Positions 34,242 to 43,993 of a stretch of DNA of 64,000 nucleotides are shown here, one piece after another (position 1 is the stretch's first letter; every line of letters begins with the position of its first letter). The DNA lies in the NCBI GenBank assembly GCA_023411555.1, contig JAEYOQ010000059.1:62001-126000 (forward strand). Reading direction: 5' to 3'. Position numbers and translations under genes: made by a program. Source of the DNA: Bacillota bacterium. GTDB lineage: Bacteria; Bacillota; Clostridia; Lachnospirales; Lachnospiraceae. The notes under the pieces are model-generated. The model did no database searches and was not told the DNA's origin. It worked only from the letters and a program-made list of their open reading frames with translations.

Positions 34242-36185
34242 ATGGAAAAAAAATTAGCTATGCCTGCAAGTGAGTTAACGGAAAAAAGAATATCTCACAC
34301 CACATTATCAACAGAGGACATGGAAAAAAAGAGAGAGCTAGCCAGAAAACATGCCCAGGACAAGGTAAAAGCAAGAACCTTAGCAAAGCAGCAGCAGTTG
34401 GCTGAAAGAATTGCTACAGCCACCGAGCAATTAGCGTCAGGAATAGAGGAAGCCAGCAGTGCCGCAGAAGAGCTTGGAGCTACCATGCAGCAGATTGCGA
34501 CGGGAGCCAATGAGGCATCCTCCGCAGCGGAGGAATCAAGAGCAGCGATTAATCAAGTCGATAAGGCATCAGTAATAGCAGACCGAAACGCTAAGGAATC
34601 TCTGGAGAGAGCCGATGCTGCGAAGGAACTGATTGAGAACACTTCAAAGGATATCGACCTAATGATACAGGGAATTCAGGATTCAGCAAAAACTAATTTT
34701 GAATCAATCAAGCTGGTAGGAGAGCTGGAGAAGCAATCAAATGAAATAGGAGATATCGTCCAGGCAGTGGTAAGAATCGCTGACCAGACAAACCTCCTTG
34801 CCCTGAATGCAGCAATCGAAGCAGCTAGAGCCGGTGAGCATGGCAAAGGCTTTGCAGTTGTTGCTGATGAAGTAAGGAATCTGGCTGAAACCTCGGAAAA
34901 ATCCGCAAGGAATATTAGGGAGCTTGTAACTGAGATCCAAGAGAATGTTAAGGTTGTAGTGGAAGATATAAATAATGCAGGTGCTGCGGCTAATGAAGAG
35001 GTTGAAAAAGGTAGGAAAACCACTCAAGACCTAATAAAGATCATTGAAGAAGTAGGCTTGGTTCAAAAGACCATAGGCGATGTATCACAATATGCTTCTA
35101 ATTCTAATAAAGGTGCTGGAGAATTCCTAGCTATGGCAGAGGAGATAGCAGCGGCAGCAGAAGAGCAAAGCAGTGCAGCAGAAGAGGTGGAGAAATCCAT
35201 TCAGATGCAGAATAAAGCATTTAATGAGTTAAATGCAGGTGCATCCGATCTGTCCCAGATGGCGGAGGATTTAAAGGTATCCACAGATGCTCAGAAATCC
35301 TCAGAATCTGTGGCTGCAGCGGCCGAAGAATTATCTGCCAATGTGGAGGAAGCAAATACAACCTCCAAAGAGATTGCAAAGGCAATGCAGCAAATAGCAG
35401 AAAGTGCCCAGAGTCAGGCTGAGCTTACGGATAAAGCCTCTGCCCTTGCCGAAAAGCTTGCAGCTGCTGCACAGCAGATGACAGAGAGTGCAGCTTTTTC
35501 GTCGAAAAAGATCATGGAGCTACAGGAGCTGCTGGATGCGAACAAGATTTCTGTGGATAACATGATTGCCGGTATTTCCAATGCTGCTCAAATATCGAAG
35601 GGGGCAGCAAATAATATCAAGAGCCTCGAAGAAACCACCAGAAGAATTGATAAAATTGTGGATGCCATCGTAAATGTGACTATTCAGACTAATATGTTGG
35701 CTGTGAATGGTTCGATCGAAGCAGCCAGAGCAGGAGAATTCGGAAGGGGATTTTCTGTTGTGGCAAGTGACATAAGAGCTCTCGCCAATGAATCGGCTGA
35801 GAATACTGATAAAATCAAAGATTTGGTCCGAGGAATTCAAAATCAAATACAAAGAGTGGCAGAAGATACGGATCTTTCCAGTAAAACCTCACTGGATGAA
35901 GTGGAAAAGGCAAGGAAAACAACTCATAACTTAAATATCATTGAAGAGAATATGGTAAAAATTCTGACCGGAGCCAAAGAGATTCAAACAGGCTCAGAGG
36001 AGTCCCTGATTGCATTGGAGCAAGCGAAAAAGGGAGTGGACCAAATCGCCACAGCAGCCCAGGAAGCAAGTAGCGGTGCGGCTCAGGCCCTAGTAGCTGC
36101 TACACAACAGTCGAAAGGTATGCAGGAATTAGCGGAAGCGATAGAGGAAATTTCAGGATTGGCTGATGAGCTTCAAAACATGTAA
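34242..36185 (+). CDS. soluble methyl-accepting chemotaxis receptor with two signalling tips
   Basis: This 647-residue, nearly all-helical receptor has no membrane segment or ligand-binding domain. Two separate hairpin tips that bind CheA/CheW are present. The first (about 180-211) has QTNLLALNAAIEAARAGEHG and GFAVVADEVRNLA. The second (about 483-513) has QTNMLAVNGSIEAARAGEFG and GFSVVASDIRALA. Glu/Gln-rich heptads around both are possible methylation sites for the CheR and CheB in the same operon. Normal receptors have one tip, so this looks like an internal duplication of the whole signalling domain. It probably senses a cytoplasmic cue or partner. It ends 18 bases before the first triple-CheW gene. 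Confidence 0.88.
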   Translation: MEKKLAMPASELTEKRISHTTLSTEDMEKKRELARKHAQDKVKARTLAKQQQLAERIATATEQLASGIEEASSAAEELGATMQQIATGANEASSAAEESRAAINQVDKASVIADRNAKESLERADAAKELIENTSKDIDLMIQGIQDSAKTNFESIKLVGELEKQSNEIGDIVQAVVRIADQTNLLALNAAIEAARAGEHGKGFAVVADEVRNLAETSEKSARNIRELVTEIQENVKVVVEDINNAGAAANEEVEKGRKTTQDLIKIIEEVGLVQKTIGDVSQYASNSNKGAGEFLAMAEEIAAAAEEQSSAAEEVEKSIQMQNKAFNELNAGASDLSQMAEDLKVSTDAQKSSESVAAAAEELSANVEEANTTSKEIAKAMQQIAESAQSQAELTDKASALAEKLAAAAQQMTESAAFSSKKIMELQELLDANKISVDNMIAGISNAAQISKGAANNIKSLEETTRRIDKIVDAIVNVTIQTNMLAVNGSIEAARAGEFGRGFSVVASDIRALANESAENTDKIKDLVRGIQNQIQRVAEDTDLSSKTSLDEVEKARKTTHNLNIIEENMVKILTGAKEIQTGSEESLIALEQAKKGVDQIATAAQEASSGAAQALVAATQQSKGMQELAEAIEEISGLADELQNM

Positions 36186-36203
36186 AGAATGGAGAGGATA
36201 GTT

Positions 36204-37676
36204 ATGGCTTCTGATATAAATTATGACAGCTTTACAGAGCGCCAGCTAGTTACCTTTCTGCTGGGAGAAGATGAATTCGGAGCAGATATCATGGATGTCA
36301 AAGAAATCATTCGGGTTCCGGATATTACAAAGGTACCTAATGCTCCAAGCTATGTAGAAGGTGCCTGCAATCTCAGAGGTAGTGTATTACCAATTATCGA
36401 TGGAAGGACTCGCTTCAATCTTGATAAGAAAGATAAGGATGAATACAGCAGAGTTCTAGTGATTGATGTGGAGGGCAAAGCTACGGGAGTCGTTGTGGAC
36501 AAGGTCTCAGAGGTAATGCGGGTAAGAACAGCCGATATAGAGGAGACCCCGCAGATTGTTAAGAATGTGGAATCCGATTATGTGAACGGTGTTGTAAAGC
36601 TGGATAACGGTAACAGGCTGATTATGCTACTGGATGTAGTAAAAGCCTTAAAAATAAATAATACAGGGAAAGAACGTCTCGCTCAAAAGGATGAAATTTC
36701 ACACGGTAATAATTCCTTGATCAAGGGCTCGGTGGAGGCAGTCGACGAGGAGCAACTGGTTTCCTTCCTATTGGGTAATGAAGAATATGCCGTTGGCATC
36801 ATGCAGGTGAAGGAAATCATCCGTGTACCTCAAATAGTAAAGGTGCCAAATGCTGAATCCTATTTGGACGGTGTGGTCTCTATTCGCAACAATCTGCTTC
36901 CCATGATAAATCTAAGGGCTTATTTTGGAATGGAGCGTATAGAAATCAACGACCAGATGAGGATCTTAGTGGTGGATATGGGTACCTTTACGGCCGGAGT
37001 TATTGTAGATAAGATTTCAGAGGTTGTGAGAGTACCATCCAATATTATTCAACCCCCTCCGAAATTCTCTTCAGAAGGTGGAGACCAGCTAAAAGGGGTG
37101 GCAAAGCTAGATAATGGAAGACGCATGATCTTAATACTTGATCCCATGCAACTAGTTTCCTCTAAGGAAATCAGTTCGCTCTGTGAGGTGAATGAAACAA
37201 AGGCTTCGACGAAGGGTAATGATGAAGTAGTAAGTCAGATACTTGACGAGGAAAAACTAGTTACTTTTAGGCTGTGCGAGGAAGAGTATGGGATTAAGAT
37301 AGCCCATGTGCAAGAGATTAACAGGATGACAGGAATAACCAAAATACCTAGAGCTCCCCAGTATATAGAGGGAATTGTCAATCTTAGGGGGAATGTGATT
37401 CCGGCCTTGGATCTAAGAAAGCTCTTTCAGCTTGTAGATAAACAGGTAACGGATGCTACAAGAATCATCATTGTAGATTTAGACGGAAAAAGAACCGGTA
37501 TTATCGTTGATTCTGTATCTGAAGTCCTTAAAATTGAAAAACGACTGATCGAGGCAACACCAGAGATATTAACCAGTGGGGTCGACAGCGATTATGTTGA
37601 AGGAGTGGCTAAGTTTGACAATGGAATGAGAATGGTTATGATACTCGATATTCTTAAAATTTTGAATTATAACTAA
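36204..37676 (+). CDS. cheW: triple CheW-domain scaffold protein 1
   Basis: The protein has 490 residues made of three CheW domains, near 10-150, 180-320 and 345-485. Each has the hallmark line of the family: VKEIIRVPDITKVPNAPSY, VKEIIRVPQIVKVPNAESY and VQEINRMTGITKIPRAPQY. Each is followed by a (N/S)(L/I)R(G/N) loop. CheW links receptors to CheA in the array; three in one chain would bridge several units. Start is ATG 36204 (MASDINY) seven bases after GGAGAGG; the ATG 15 bases earlier lacks a site. A second triple-CheW protein is encoded at 44748. Confidence 0.88.
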   Translation: MASDINYDSFTERQLVTFLLGEDEFGADIMDVKEIIRVPDITKVPNAPSYVEGACNLRGSVLPIIDGRTRFNLDKKDKDEYSRVLVIDVEGKATGVVVDKVSEVMRVRTADIEETPQIVKNVESDYVNGVVKLDNGNRLIMLLDVVKALKINNTGKERLAQKDEISHGNNSLIKGSVEAVDEEQLVSFLLGNEEYAVGIMQVKEIIRVPQIVKVPNAESYLDGVVSIRNNLLPMINLRAYFGMERIEINDQMRILVVDMGTFTAGVIVDKISEVVRVPSNIIQPPPKFSSEGGDQLKGVAKLDNGRRMILILDPMQLVSSKEISSLCEVNETKASTKGNDEVVSQILDEEKLVTFRLCEEEYGIKIAHVQEINRMTGITKIPRAPQYIEGIVNLRGNVIPALDLRKLFQLVDKQVTDATRIIIVDLDGKRTGIIVDSVSEVLKIEKRLIEATPEILTSGVDSDYVEGVAKFDNGMRMVMILDILKILNYN

Positions 37677-37685
37677 GGCAATTCA

Positions 37686-37727
37686 AGTATTACCCCAGAG
37701 GAGTGGTATTTACGCTGGGGTAATACT
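37686..37727. terminator. inverted repeat between triple-CheW and cheB
   Basis: The 13-bp arms AGTATTACCCCAG / CTGGGGTAATACT have a 16-base loop and no T-run. It may attenuate or stabilise the mRNA inside the operon. Confidence 0.5.
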
Positions 37728-37784
37728 CACTTCTGCAAATTGATTATAAATACGGTACGAAATATTTAGATAGGTGGTATGTGT

Positions 37785-38861
37785 ATGCCTGACAGAATTA
37801 AGGTTTTGATTGTAGATGATTCGGCATTAATGAGAAAGGTGCTGAAGGAGATTCTTGCGACTGACAGGGATATTGAAATTGTGGGTACAGCCAGAGATGG
37901 AGCGGACGCGATTGAAAAGGTAGAGGATTTGAGGCCGGATGTCATTACAATGGATATCAACATGCCCGTAATGGATGGCTTAACATCGATGCAATACATA
38001 GCAAATGATTTTCCGAATATACCGGTTATTGTTGTAAGTTCTCTGACAGAGGAAGGAGCGATGACTACCTTTGAAGCGCTAGAACTGGGTGCATTTGATT
38101 ATGTCGCTAAACCCTCCGGTACAGTATCATCGAACCTTTATATTGTAGGTAGAGAAATAATTCAGAAGGTAAAGATGGCATATAAAAATGCCAATAAGAA
38201 AAATATCAGGGATAGGATAATCAGATGCAGTGATAATGCGACTAGAAATAAAGTCCCACCTGCTTCCAAAAGTAGGATCATAAAGAGCGAGCTTTCTAAG
38301 GTGGTTGTTATCGGCATTTCAACCGGTGGTCCAAGTACCCTGTTAGAGGTGCTTCCCATGCTTCCTAAGGATCTGGAAGCAGCGGTGATTATTATACAGC
38401 ATATGCCCCCTTCCTTTACCATGTCCTTTGCTAATCGACTGAACGACGCCTGTCAAATTCCGGTTCACGAAGCAAAGCCCGGTGATGTACTGGAGAACGG
38501 ACAGGGGTATCTAGGTGCTGGTGGTTACCATCTAGTAGTAAGGGGAGAAGGAGGGATATTGAGACTCCCCACGAGCCCTAAAACTCTCTATATGCCTTCG
38601 GTCAATGTTACTATGGAATCAGTTCTGGATACCTACGGCGGAAGGAAGGTGATCGGGGTTCTGATGACCGGAATGGGAGATGACGGAGCTGATGCAATGG
38701 TAAAGATAAGAAAAGCCGGAGGTGTCACCATTGCCGAGGATGAGTCAACCGCTATCGTATATGGGATGCCAAGGGAGGCAATTGAAAGAGGGGGTGCAGA
38801 AATCGTATTACCCTCTTACAAGATAGCAGATGCTATTATAAAAGCTGTTAGAAGCAGTTAG
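37785..38861 (+). CDS. cheB: CheB protein-glutamate methylesterase
   Basis: This 358-residue protein demethylates (and deamidates) receptor glutamates and so adapts the response. A receiver domain (about 1-120) has VDDSALMR, phospho-Asp in ITMDINMPVMDG and a VAKPSG lysine. The catalytic domain (about 165-355) shows the serine in GISTGGPSTL, the histidine in IIQHMPPSFT and the aspartate in MTGMGDDGADAM. Start is ATG 37785, seven bases after AGGTGG; the ATG six bases earlier is too close. It acts against CheR (40816) on the receptor at 34242. Confidence 0.93.
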   Translation: MPDRIKVLIVDDSALMRKVLKEILATDRDIEIVGTARDGADAIEKVEDLRPDVITMDINMPVMDGLTSMQYIANDFPNIPVIVVSSLTEEGAMTTFEALELGAFDYVAKPSGTVSSNLYIVGREIIQKVKMAYKNANKKNIRDRIIRCSDNATRNKVPPASKSRIIKSELSKVVVIGISTGGPSTLLEVLPMLPKDLEAAVIIIQHMPPSFTMSFANRLNDACQIPVHEAKPGDVLENGQGYLGAGGYHLVVRGEGGILRLPTSPKTLYMPSVNVTMESVLDTYGGRKVIGVLMTGMGDDGADAMVKIRKAGGVTIAEDESTAIVYGMPREAIERGGAEIVLPSYKIADAIIKAVRSS

Positions 38862-38877
38862 TTATTTGGAGGATCCA

Positions 38878-39288
38878 ATGAAGGATAAATATAGGATATT
38901 AGTGGTTAACCAGGATGAAGCAGTGTCTGAAGCCATAGGGGAAATCCAGAGTATGGGCGAATACACCTTAGAGCTCATACATAGTGCTACAGAAGCATTG
39001 GAAATAGTAAAAAGAGACAAATATCATATAGTATTTATTGATCTTGATATTCCGGGTGAAAATGGCATCGACCTGCTAAAGGAGATGAAGGCTTATGATT
39101 CCCTGGCCCAATTTATAATGACGACCAATCACTCCACAATGGATAAGATACTGAGCTCACTAGAATATGGAGCATATGATTATTTAGTGAACCCTTTCAT
39201 AAACTCAAAAGAGGTTGTACTAACAATCAATCATACAATTGAAAAATTAGAGAGGTGGAGAAAATCCATCCTAGACTTAGTAAGATAA
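38878..39288 (+). CDS. degenerate receiver-domain protein
   Basis: This 136-residue single receiver fold keeps the probable phosphoacceptor Asp55 (VFIDLDIPGENG). The metal-binding acidic pair is replaced by Asn11-Gln12 (VVNQDE), and the conserved lysine of the KPF motif is asparagine (LVNPF). It may bind partners without normal phosphorylation, or act as a weak phosphate sink. Start is ATG 38878 behind GGAGG; an upstream TTG overlaps the site. It lies directly after cheB. Confidence 0.8.
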   Translation: MKDKYRILVVNQDEAVSEAIGEIQSMGEYTLELIHSATEALEIVKRDKYHIVFIDLDIPGENGIDLLKEMKAYDSLAQFIMTTNHSTMDKILSSLEYGAYDYLVNPFINSKEVVLTINHTIEKLERWRKSILDLVR

Positions 39289-39323
39289 CTATTTCGATAT
39301 TACATAAACTAAGAGGTGAATAA

Positions 39324-40787
39324 ATGGATACGATGATCCAGTCCTATATGGAAGAAACAGAGGACATGCTTCAAAAGGCAGAGGAGTGTATTATCAGGCT
39401 GGAGATGGAATATTCGTCTGTTGATGTCAATGAGCTGTTTAGAATCGCACATACTATTAAAGGCTCCTCCCATATGGTGGGATATGAAGACATCGGAAAT
39501 CTTATGCACAGGATTGAGGATATGCTTGATTGTGCAAGGAACGGCTCAATTGTATTTAACCAAAGCATAGTAGAACTATGCTTCGATGGGTTGGATGCAG
39601 TAAAAAAGATGCTGCAGGCAAAAGACGAGTCCGGCTCACAGGTAAATATGAGCGAGCATAATGAGGATGCTTTAAGGATTAGCGAAAGGATAGAGGGCTT
39701 CATCCGGTCAAATAAAAGAAAAAATAAAAAGAAAGCTACTTCGCAAGAGGAGGAGGGACTTGTTTCAACTCTTCTAAATAAAGAGCCAAAGGGTAGGAAT
39801 AAGTATTATATTACTTTCGTATTGGACGAGGATGCTCCGATGATATCCCCTATTCTGTTGATCATATTAAAAAGTATTGAGGATATCGGTACCCTTCTTT
39901 ATTCCAGCGTATCAGATGATTATTTCGTAGAGGCTGCAAATGATACGGAATTGAAAACCTTTGACATAATACTGTGTACTGATGCTGAGGAAGGGGAATT
40001 GTATACCTATTTTGCTTTGTTTTATGTAATGAAAATAAACATAATTAATCTAAATCGAAGCCTTCATGAAATGAATGATTACTGCTTCAATGAAGTTGAC
40101 ATTTCCCCTTATGTTATCGTTATGAAGGCAATTATGAAGCTTTATCAGTATATTTTTAACCAATCATCTGAGTTTGAGATTCACAATGAAGAGGGATATT
40201 GTCTTGAAAAGCTGCAAAAGGAAGCAATTGAAGCCTTGAAGCGGATTAAGAAAAAGGATAAGTCTGAGGAGTATATTAAGAATCTTAATAAATTATTTGG
40301 TTTTATCTTAAAAGCCATAGACGACAAAGGAAAAATCAGTGAAAAGACCAGGATGAATAGTCAGGGGCAGCTGATTAAAATAATAGAGGGATTGTATCAG
40401 GAAGTAAAAGGAAAGCATATCGTTCGGACTATAAAGCCCCAAAAGGATCGTTTTATGAAGCAGCTTAAGAACTTTATAGGCATGGTGAACCGATCATCAA
40501 CCTTAATTCTTCTGGTGGATATAAGTAATTTAGATATTTTACATGAGTATGAAATAAAGGATATCATTGAGTTGAAAAATGATCTTTTGAACCAGGGGAT
40601 CGAGCTTGCCTTGATAGCAGAGGGCCCTAGAGTCAGAAGAATTATTAATATATTTGATTCTATTAAGCCGATATTTGACTTTAGATTGTATAAATCAGAA
40701 CTGGAAGCAATCTTCGGCATCTTTAAAACAGTAGATTCATTTCATAGAATAATGAACAGAATAGAGGATTTGGAGAGAGAGCAATGA
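39324..40787 (+). CDS. Hpt-domain protein with C-terminal STAS-like region
   Basis: The protein has 487 residues. The N-terminus (1-125) is a histidine phosphotransfer (Hpt) domain with His43 in IAHTIKGSSH. A lysine-rich linker leads to a middle region (about 155-340) which includes an alpha/beta part similar in outline to the CheA P2 domain. The last about 115 residues carry STLILLVDISNLDILHEYEIKDIIEL and a GIELALIAEGPRVRRI strand-helix pair, like a STAS fold. No kinase, dimerisation or CheW domain is present. It may store phosphate from CheA or connect the array to another switch. The ribosome site is GAGGTG. Confidence 0.72.
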   Translation: MDTMIQSYMEETEDMLQKAEECIIRLEMEYSSVDVNELFRIAHTIKGSSHMVGYEDIGNLMHRIEDMLDCARNGSIVFNQSIVELCFDGLDAVKKMLQAKDESGSQVNMSEHNEDALRISERIEGFIRSNKRKNKKKATSQEEEGLVSTLLNKEPKGRNKYYITFVLDEDAPMISPILLIILKSIEDIGTLLYSSVSDDYFVEAANDTELKTFDIILCTDAEEGELYTYFALFYVMKINIINLNRSLHEMNDYCFNEVDISPYVIVMKAIMKLYQYIFNQSSEFEIHNEEGYCLEKLQKEAIEALKRIKKKDKSEEYIKNLNKLFGFILKAIDDKGKISEKTRMNSQGQLIKIIEGLYQEVKGKHIVRTIKPQKDRFMKQLKNFIGMVNRSSTLILLVDISNLDILHEYEIKDIIELKNDLLNQGIELALIAEGPRVRRIINIFDSIKPIFDFRLYKSELEAIFGIFKTVDSFHRIMNRIEDLEREQ

Positions 40788-40815
40788 ATTCTACTTGTTT
40801 CGGTATTACTCCCCA

Positions 40816-41670
40816 ATGAAGATAATAGGAAAAGGGGTGCTGAAAATTATATTAACAGATGAGTTATATGATAAGTTTGTAAAAATGATTTATAAAGAGA
40901 CCGGCATATTTTACGAGTATAATAAAAAATACTATGTACATAAGAGAATCGAGAAACGAGCGCAAATATTTGGATTGGACAGCCTGAACGAATATTTCAT
41001 TATGCTTCGGTGTACAGAAAATTCGTCAGAATTCTATAAGCTGATCAATGATCTGACGGTAAACGAAACCTACTATTTCCGTGATTTTCCCCAGCTAAGA
41101 AACTTTGCGGAGGATATCCTTCCTGTTTTCGAAAAAGAAAACATCTACCGAAAAAAATTAAAGCTATGGTGCGCAGCATGTTCTACAGGAGAAGAAGCGT
41201 ATACATTAGCTATCATACTATTAGAGATGTTGGACGACCCTGAAGAGTGGGACCTTCAGATACTTGCTACAGATATTAACAGTGAAGTATTACGACGAGC
41301 GAAAATAGGACTATATGACGCCAGGGCGATTAAGGAAGTACCTCCGGAATATCTGAAAAAATATTTTACAAAGCGTCTCGACAAATATTCGATTAATCCT
41401 GAGGTTAAAAAGCTTGTGACCTTTAAGCAAATCAATCTTATGGATGAAGAAGCTATGTGTAATATCAGCGGATGTGATTTTATATTCTGCCGCAATTGCC
41501 TCATTTATTTTGATGAGGAATCTCGAAGGAATGTTGTATCACGATTTTATCATATGTTAAAGCCTGGAGGCTACCTTTTTCTCGGCCACTCGGAATCCGT
41601 TGGAAGGATTTCGTCCGCATATAAAGTCAACAGGATGGGGGATACCATTGTATATACCAGACCAATGTGA
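40816..41670 (+). CDS. cheR: CheR chemoreceptor glutamate methyltransferase
   Basis: This enzyme methylates receptor glutamates with S-adenosylmethionine. A small helical N-terminal domain (FVKMIYKETGI, KKYYVHKRI) is followed by the Rossmann domain with LWCAACSTGEEAYTLAI (SAM site), ATDINSEVLRRAK, and CRNCLIYFDEESR. The start is uncertain. The conserved part begins at about ILTDELYDKF. ATG 40816 is the first ATG but has no site; TTG 40795 and GTG 40837 are alternatives. The methylation targets are probably the two coiled regions of the receptor at 34242. Confidence 0.9.
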   Translation: MKIIGKGVLKIILTDELYDKFVKMIYKETGIFYEYNKKYYVHKRIEKRAQIFGLDSLNEYFIMLRCTENSSEFYKLINDLTVNETYYFRDFPQLRNFAEDILPVFEKENIYRKKLKLWCAACSTGEEAYTLAIILLEMLDDPEEWDLQILATDINSEVLRRAKIGLYDARAIKEVPPEYLKKYFTKRLDKYSINPEVKKLVTFKQINLMDEEAMCNISGCDFIFCRNCLIYFDEESRRNVVSRFYHMLKPGGYLFLGHSESVGRISSAYKVNRMGDTIVYTRPM

Positions 41671-41729
41671 ATTATTGAAGAGCAAACGAATAGAGTCAAA
41701 AATACTTCTTAAAAGGGAGTGAAAACAGA

Positions 41730-43961
41730 ATGATCAGTAAGATTTATATAGAAGATATCAAAGCAGTAAAGAAATTGATGGATGAGTATATGAGATCTCT
41801 GGGTCCTATGGAGAAAGAAGTGCTTACACTTGAGATGCACTCTGAGGATTTAGATCTGCTTCATCATATCATCAGCTGGCTTCATACTGTAAAAAGAGGC
41901 GCATCCTTCTTTGGGTTATCAGGCTTAACCAGGCTGACCTATGAAATGGAATACCTTCTTTTAATGATTAAAGTGAAAAATGAGACCGCTAAGACGGAGC
42001 TTATTGACAATCTTCTTATGTGCGTTGATTTTATGAACTCCTATATAAAGCGGCTGTCTAAAGCCTTACAGGAATATGCAGTAGATGAGACAAAGGAGAG
42101 GTATGTTACCTTCACGACAGATTCCAAGGAAAATCAGATTTTAGAACACTTAGAGTTGGGCCACAGAACCTATGACCGAAAAGATAAGGAAGAGGATACA
42201 CAGCAAGAGAATGCCTTTGGGGATCCGGAGGACTTCGACCTGCTTCTATCTGAAAATCTGCAGAACGGACTGGCGAAGGATGTGAGGGAGCAGTTTCTGT
42301 TTGAAAATACAGAGCATCTGGAACAGATGGAAAATAATATACTAATTCGCCTCGATAGTAATAAGGATGATAGAGATGCGATAAATGAGATCTTTAGAGT
42401 CGTTCATAGTATAAAAGGAAGCACAGGAATATATCTTGCTACATTATCACCTGGAATTCCACCTTATGATGATATTAAGAAATTCCAGGAGGTCACACAT
42501 GTATTTGAAAGCTTACTGTCTTTGGTAAGGGAAAAGAAATGTAGCTTTGAAAAAAATCTCGTGGATTTAAGCTTGCTGGTGATTGACTATTTTAAGTCTT
42601 TAATTACTGCGGTGGAGATGGATGAAATAGGTACAGCTGCGGAAGATGATATACTGGACAGGATAAATCAGGAAATCCAATATATCCATGCACTGCCTGC
42701 CAATAATGATCAAAACAATAGTCCAATTATACAGAAGGAAGGCGAAAAAGCGGAGGAAACAAAATCAAAAGGTGTCGTTAGCCAAAGTATTCGAGTTAAT
42801 CAGGATAAAATTGATATCATGATGAATATCATTTCTGAACTTGTAATAGCCAAAAATTCCTTTGCCCACATAGCCGATAAACTAAACCTGGAGTATAATT
42901 TGCCTCACATATCAAAAGAGGTAAAGCAAGTAGGAGCTTATGTGAACAGAATATCCGATGAGCTTCAGAATTCGATTATGTCAATTAGAATGGTTGAGAT
43001 TAGAACCATCTTTCAAAAAATGCCCAGAGTGGTCAGAGATATTGCTCAGAGTACCGGAAAAAAGATAGATCTGGTTATGGAGGGTGAGGATACGGAAATT
43101 GATAAGTCGATTATTGAGCAGGTAAGCGACCCCTTAGTACATATCATACGTAATTCAGCGGATCATGGAATAGAAGCTTCAAAGGAGCGACTACATAAAG
43201 GAAAGCCAGAGACCGGAAGAATCATCCTGCGCGCATATAACAAGAACAAGTATGTGTTTATTGAAGTAGAGGATGATGGAAAGGGAATTAATCCGGAACA
43301 GATTAGGGAAAAGGCAATAGAAAAAGGCATCCTAACTGAGGTAGAAGCAGAAAGAATGAAGCCTAACCAGCTAATCAATCTTATCTTCCTGCCTGGCTTC
43401 AGCATGGCAAAGAAAATTACAGAGGTATCCGGTCGCGGTGTTGGAATGGATATTGTGAAAAGTAATATATCGAAGATTAATGGTGATATAACAGTGGAGA
43501 GCGAGGTTGACAAAGGCACAAAGATGATTATTCGTTTGCCTCTTTCCTTGGCGGTCTCCCACGGCCTGATCGTTGACGTATCTGGGGAAAATTATATCAT
43601 CCCATTAGAGAATATCGTAGAAACAGTGAAAATTAGTAAAAGTAATATTCATAGGTTTAATGAAAAATACTTCACTTACCTAAGAAATACTGTCATCGGA
43701 TTAGAATGGCTCAGTAATATTTTTCTTCTGGGCGAGACAAAAAGTGAAATAGAAGAACTAAATGCTGTAATCATATCAAACGGCATTGAAAATTACGCAA
43801 TTATTGTGGATAAGCTTAAAAATGAACAGGAGTTTGTCATGAAGCCATTGGATGGACATCTTGCTTCGATTCCGGGAATATCAGGTTCTACTCTACTTGG
43901 AGATGGTCAGGTGGTATTAGTTGTTAATCCCATTGAACTTATCAAGCTGGCAGAACAATAG
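41730..43961 (+). CDS. cheA: CheA histidine kinase with two Hpt domains
   Basis: This 743-residue central kinase has a first Hpt-like domain (about 1-115) with His52 in LHTVKRGASF and a second, more canonical Hpt (about 180-300) with His near 225 in VVHSIKGSTG. These are followed by the dimerisation helix (IMMNIISELVIAKNSF), the ATPase with N-box (HIIRNSADHGIE), G1 (EVEDDGKGI), F and G2 (SGRGVGMDIVKSNI) boxes, and a CheW-like regulatory domain (about 605-743). It lacks an obvious P2 docking domain; P2-like sequence occurs instead in the separate protein at 39324. The ribosome site is AAGGGAGTG. Autophosphorylation then transfer to CheY/CheB is expected. Confidence 0.92.
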   Translation: MISKIYIEDIKAVKKLMDEYMRSLGPMEKEVLTLEMHSEDLDLLHHIISWLHTVKRGASFFGLSGLTRLTYEMEYLLLMIKVKNETAKTELIDNLLMCVDFMNSYIKRLSKALQEYAVDETKERYVTFTTDSKENQILEHLELGHRTYDRKDKEEDTQQENAFGDPEDFDLLLSENLQNGLAKDVREQFLFENTEHLEQMENNILIRLDSNKDDRDAINEIFRVVHSIKGSTGIYLATLSPGIPPYDDIKKFQEVTHVFESLLSLVREKKCSFEKNLVDLSLLVIDYFKSLITAVEMDEIGTAAEDDILDRINQEIQYIHALPANNDQNNSPIIQKEGEKAEETKSKGVVSQSIRVNQDKIDIMMNIISELVIAKNSFAHIADKLNLEYNLPHISKEVKQVGAYVNRISDELQNSIMSIRMVEIRTIFQKMPRVVRDIAQSTGKKIDLVMEGEDTEIDKSIIEQVSDPLVHIIRNSADHGIEASKERLHKGKPETGRIILRAYNKNKYVFIEVEDDGKGINPEQIREKAIEKGILTEVEAERMKPNQLINLIFLPGFSMAKKITEVSGRGVGMDIVKSNISKINGDITVESEVDKGTKMIIRLPLSLAVSHGLIVDVSGENYIIPLENIVETVKISKSNIHRFNEKYFTYLRNTVIGLEWLSNIFLLGETKSEIEELNAVIISNGIENYAIIVDKLKNEQEFVMKPLDGHLASIPGISGSTLLGDGQVVLVVNPIELIKLAEQ

Positions 43962-43993
43962 AGAATGATTTTTTGGAAGAAGGAGGATAACTC

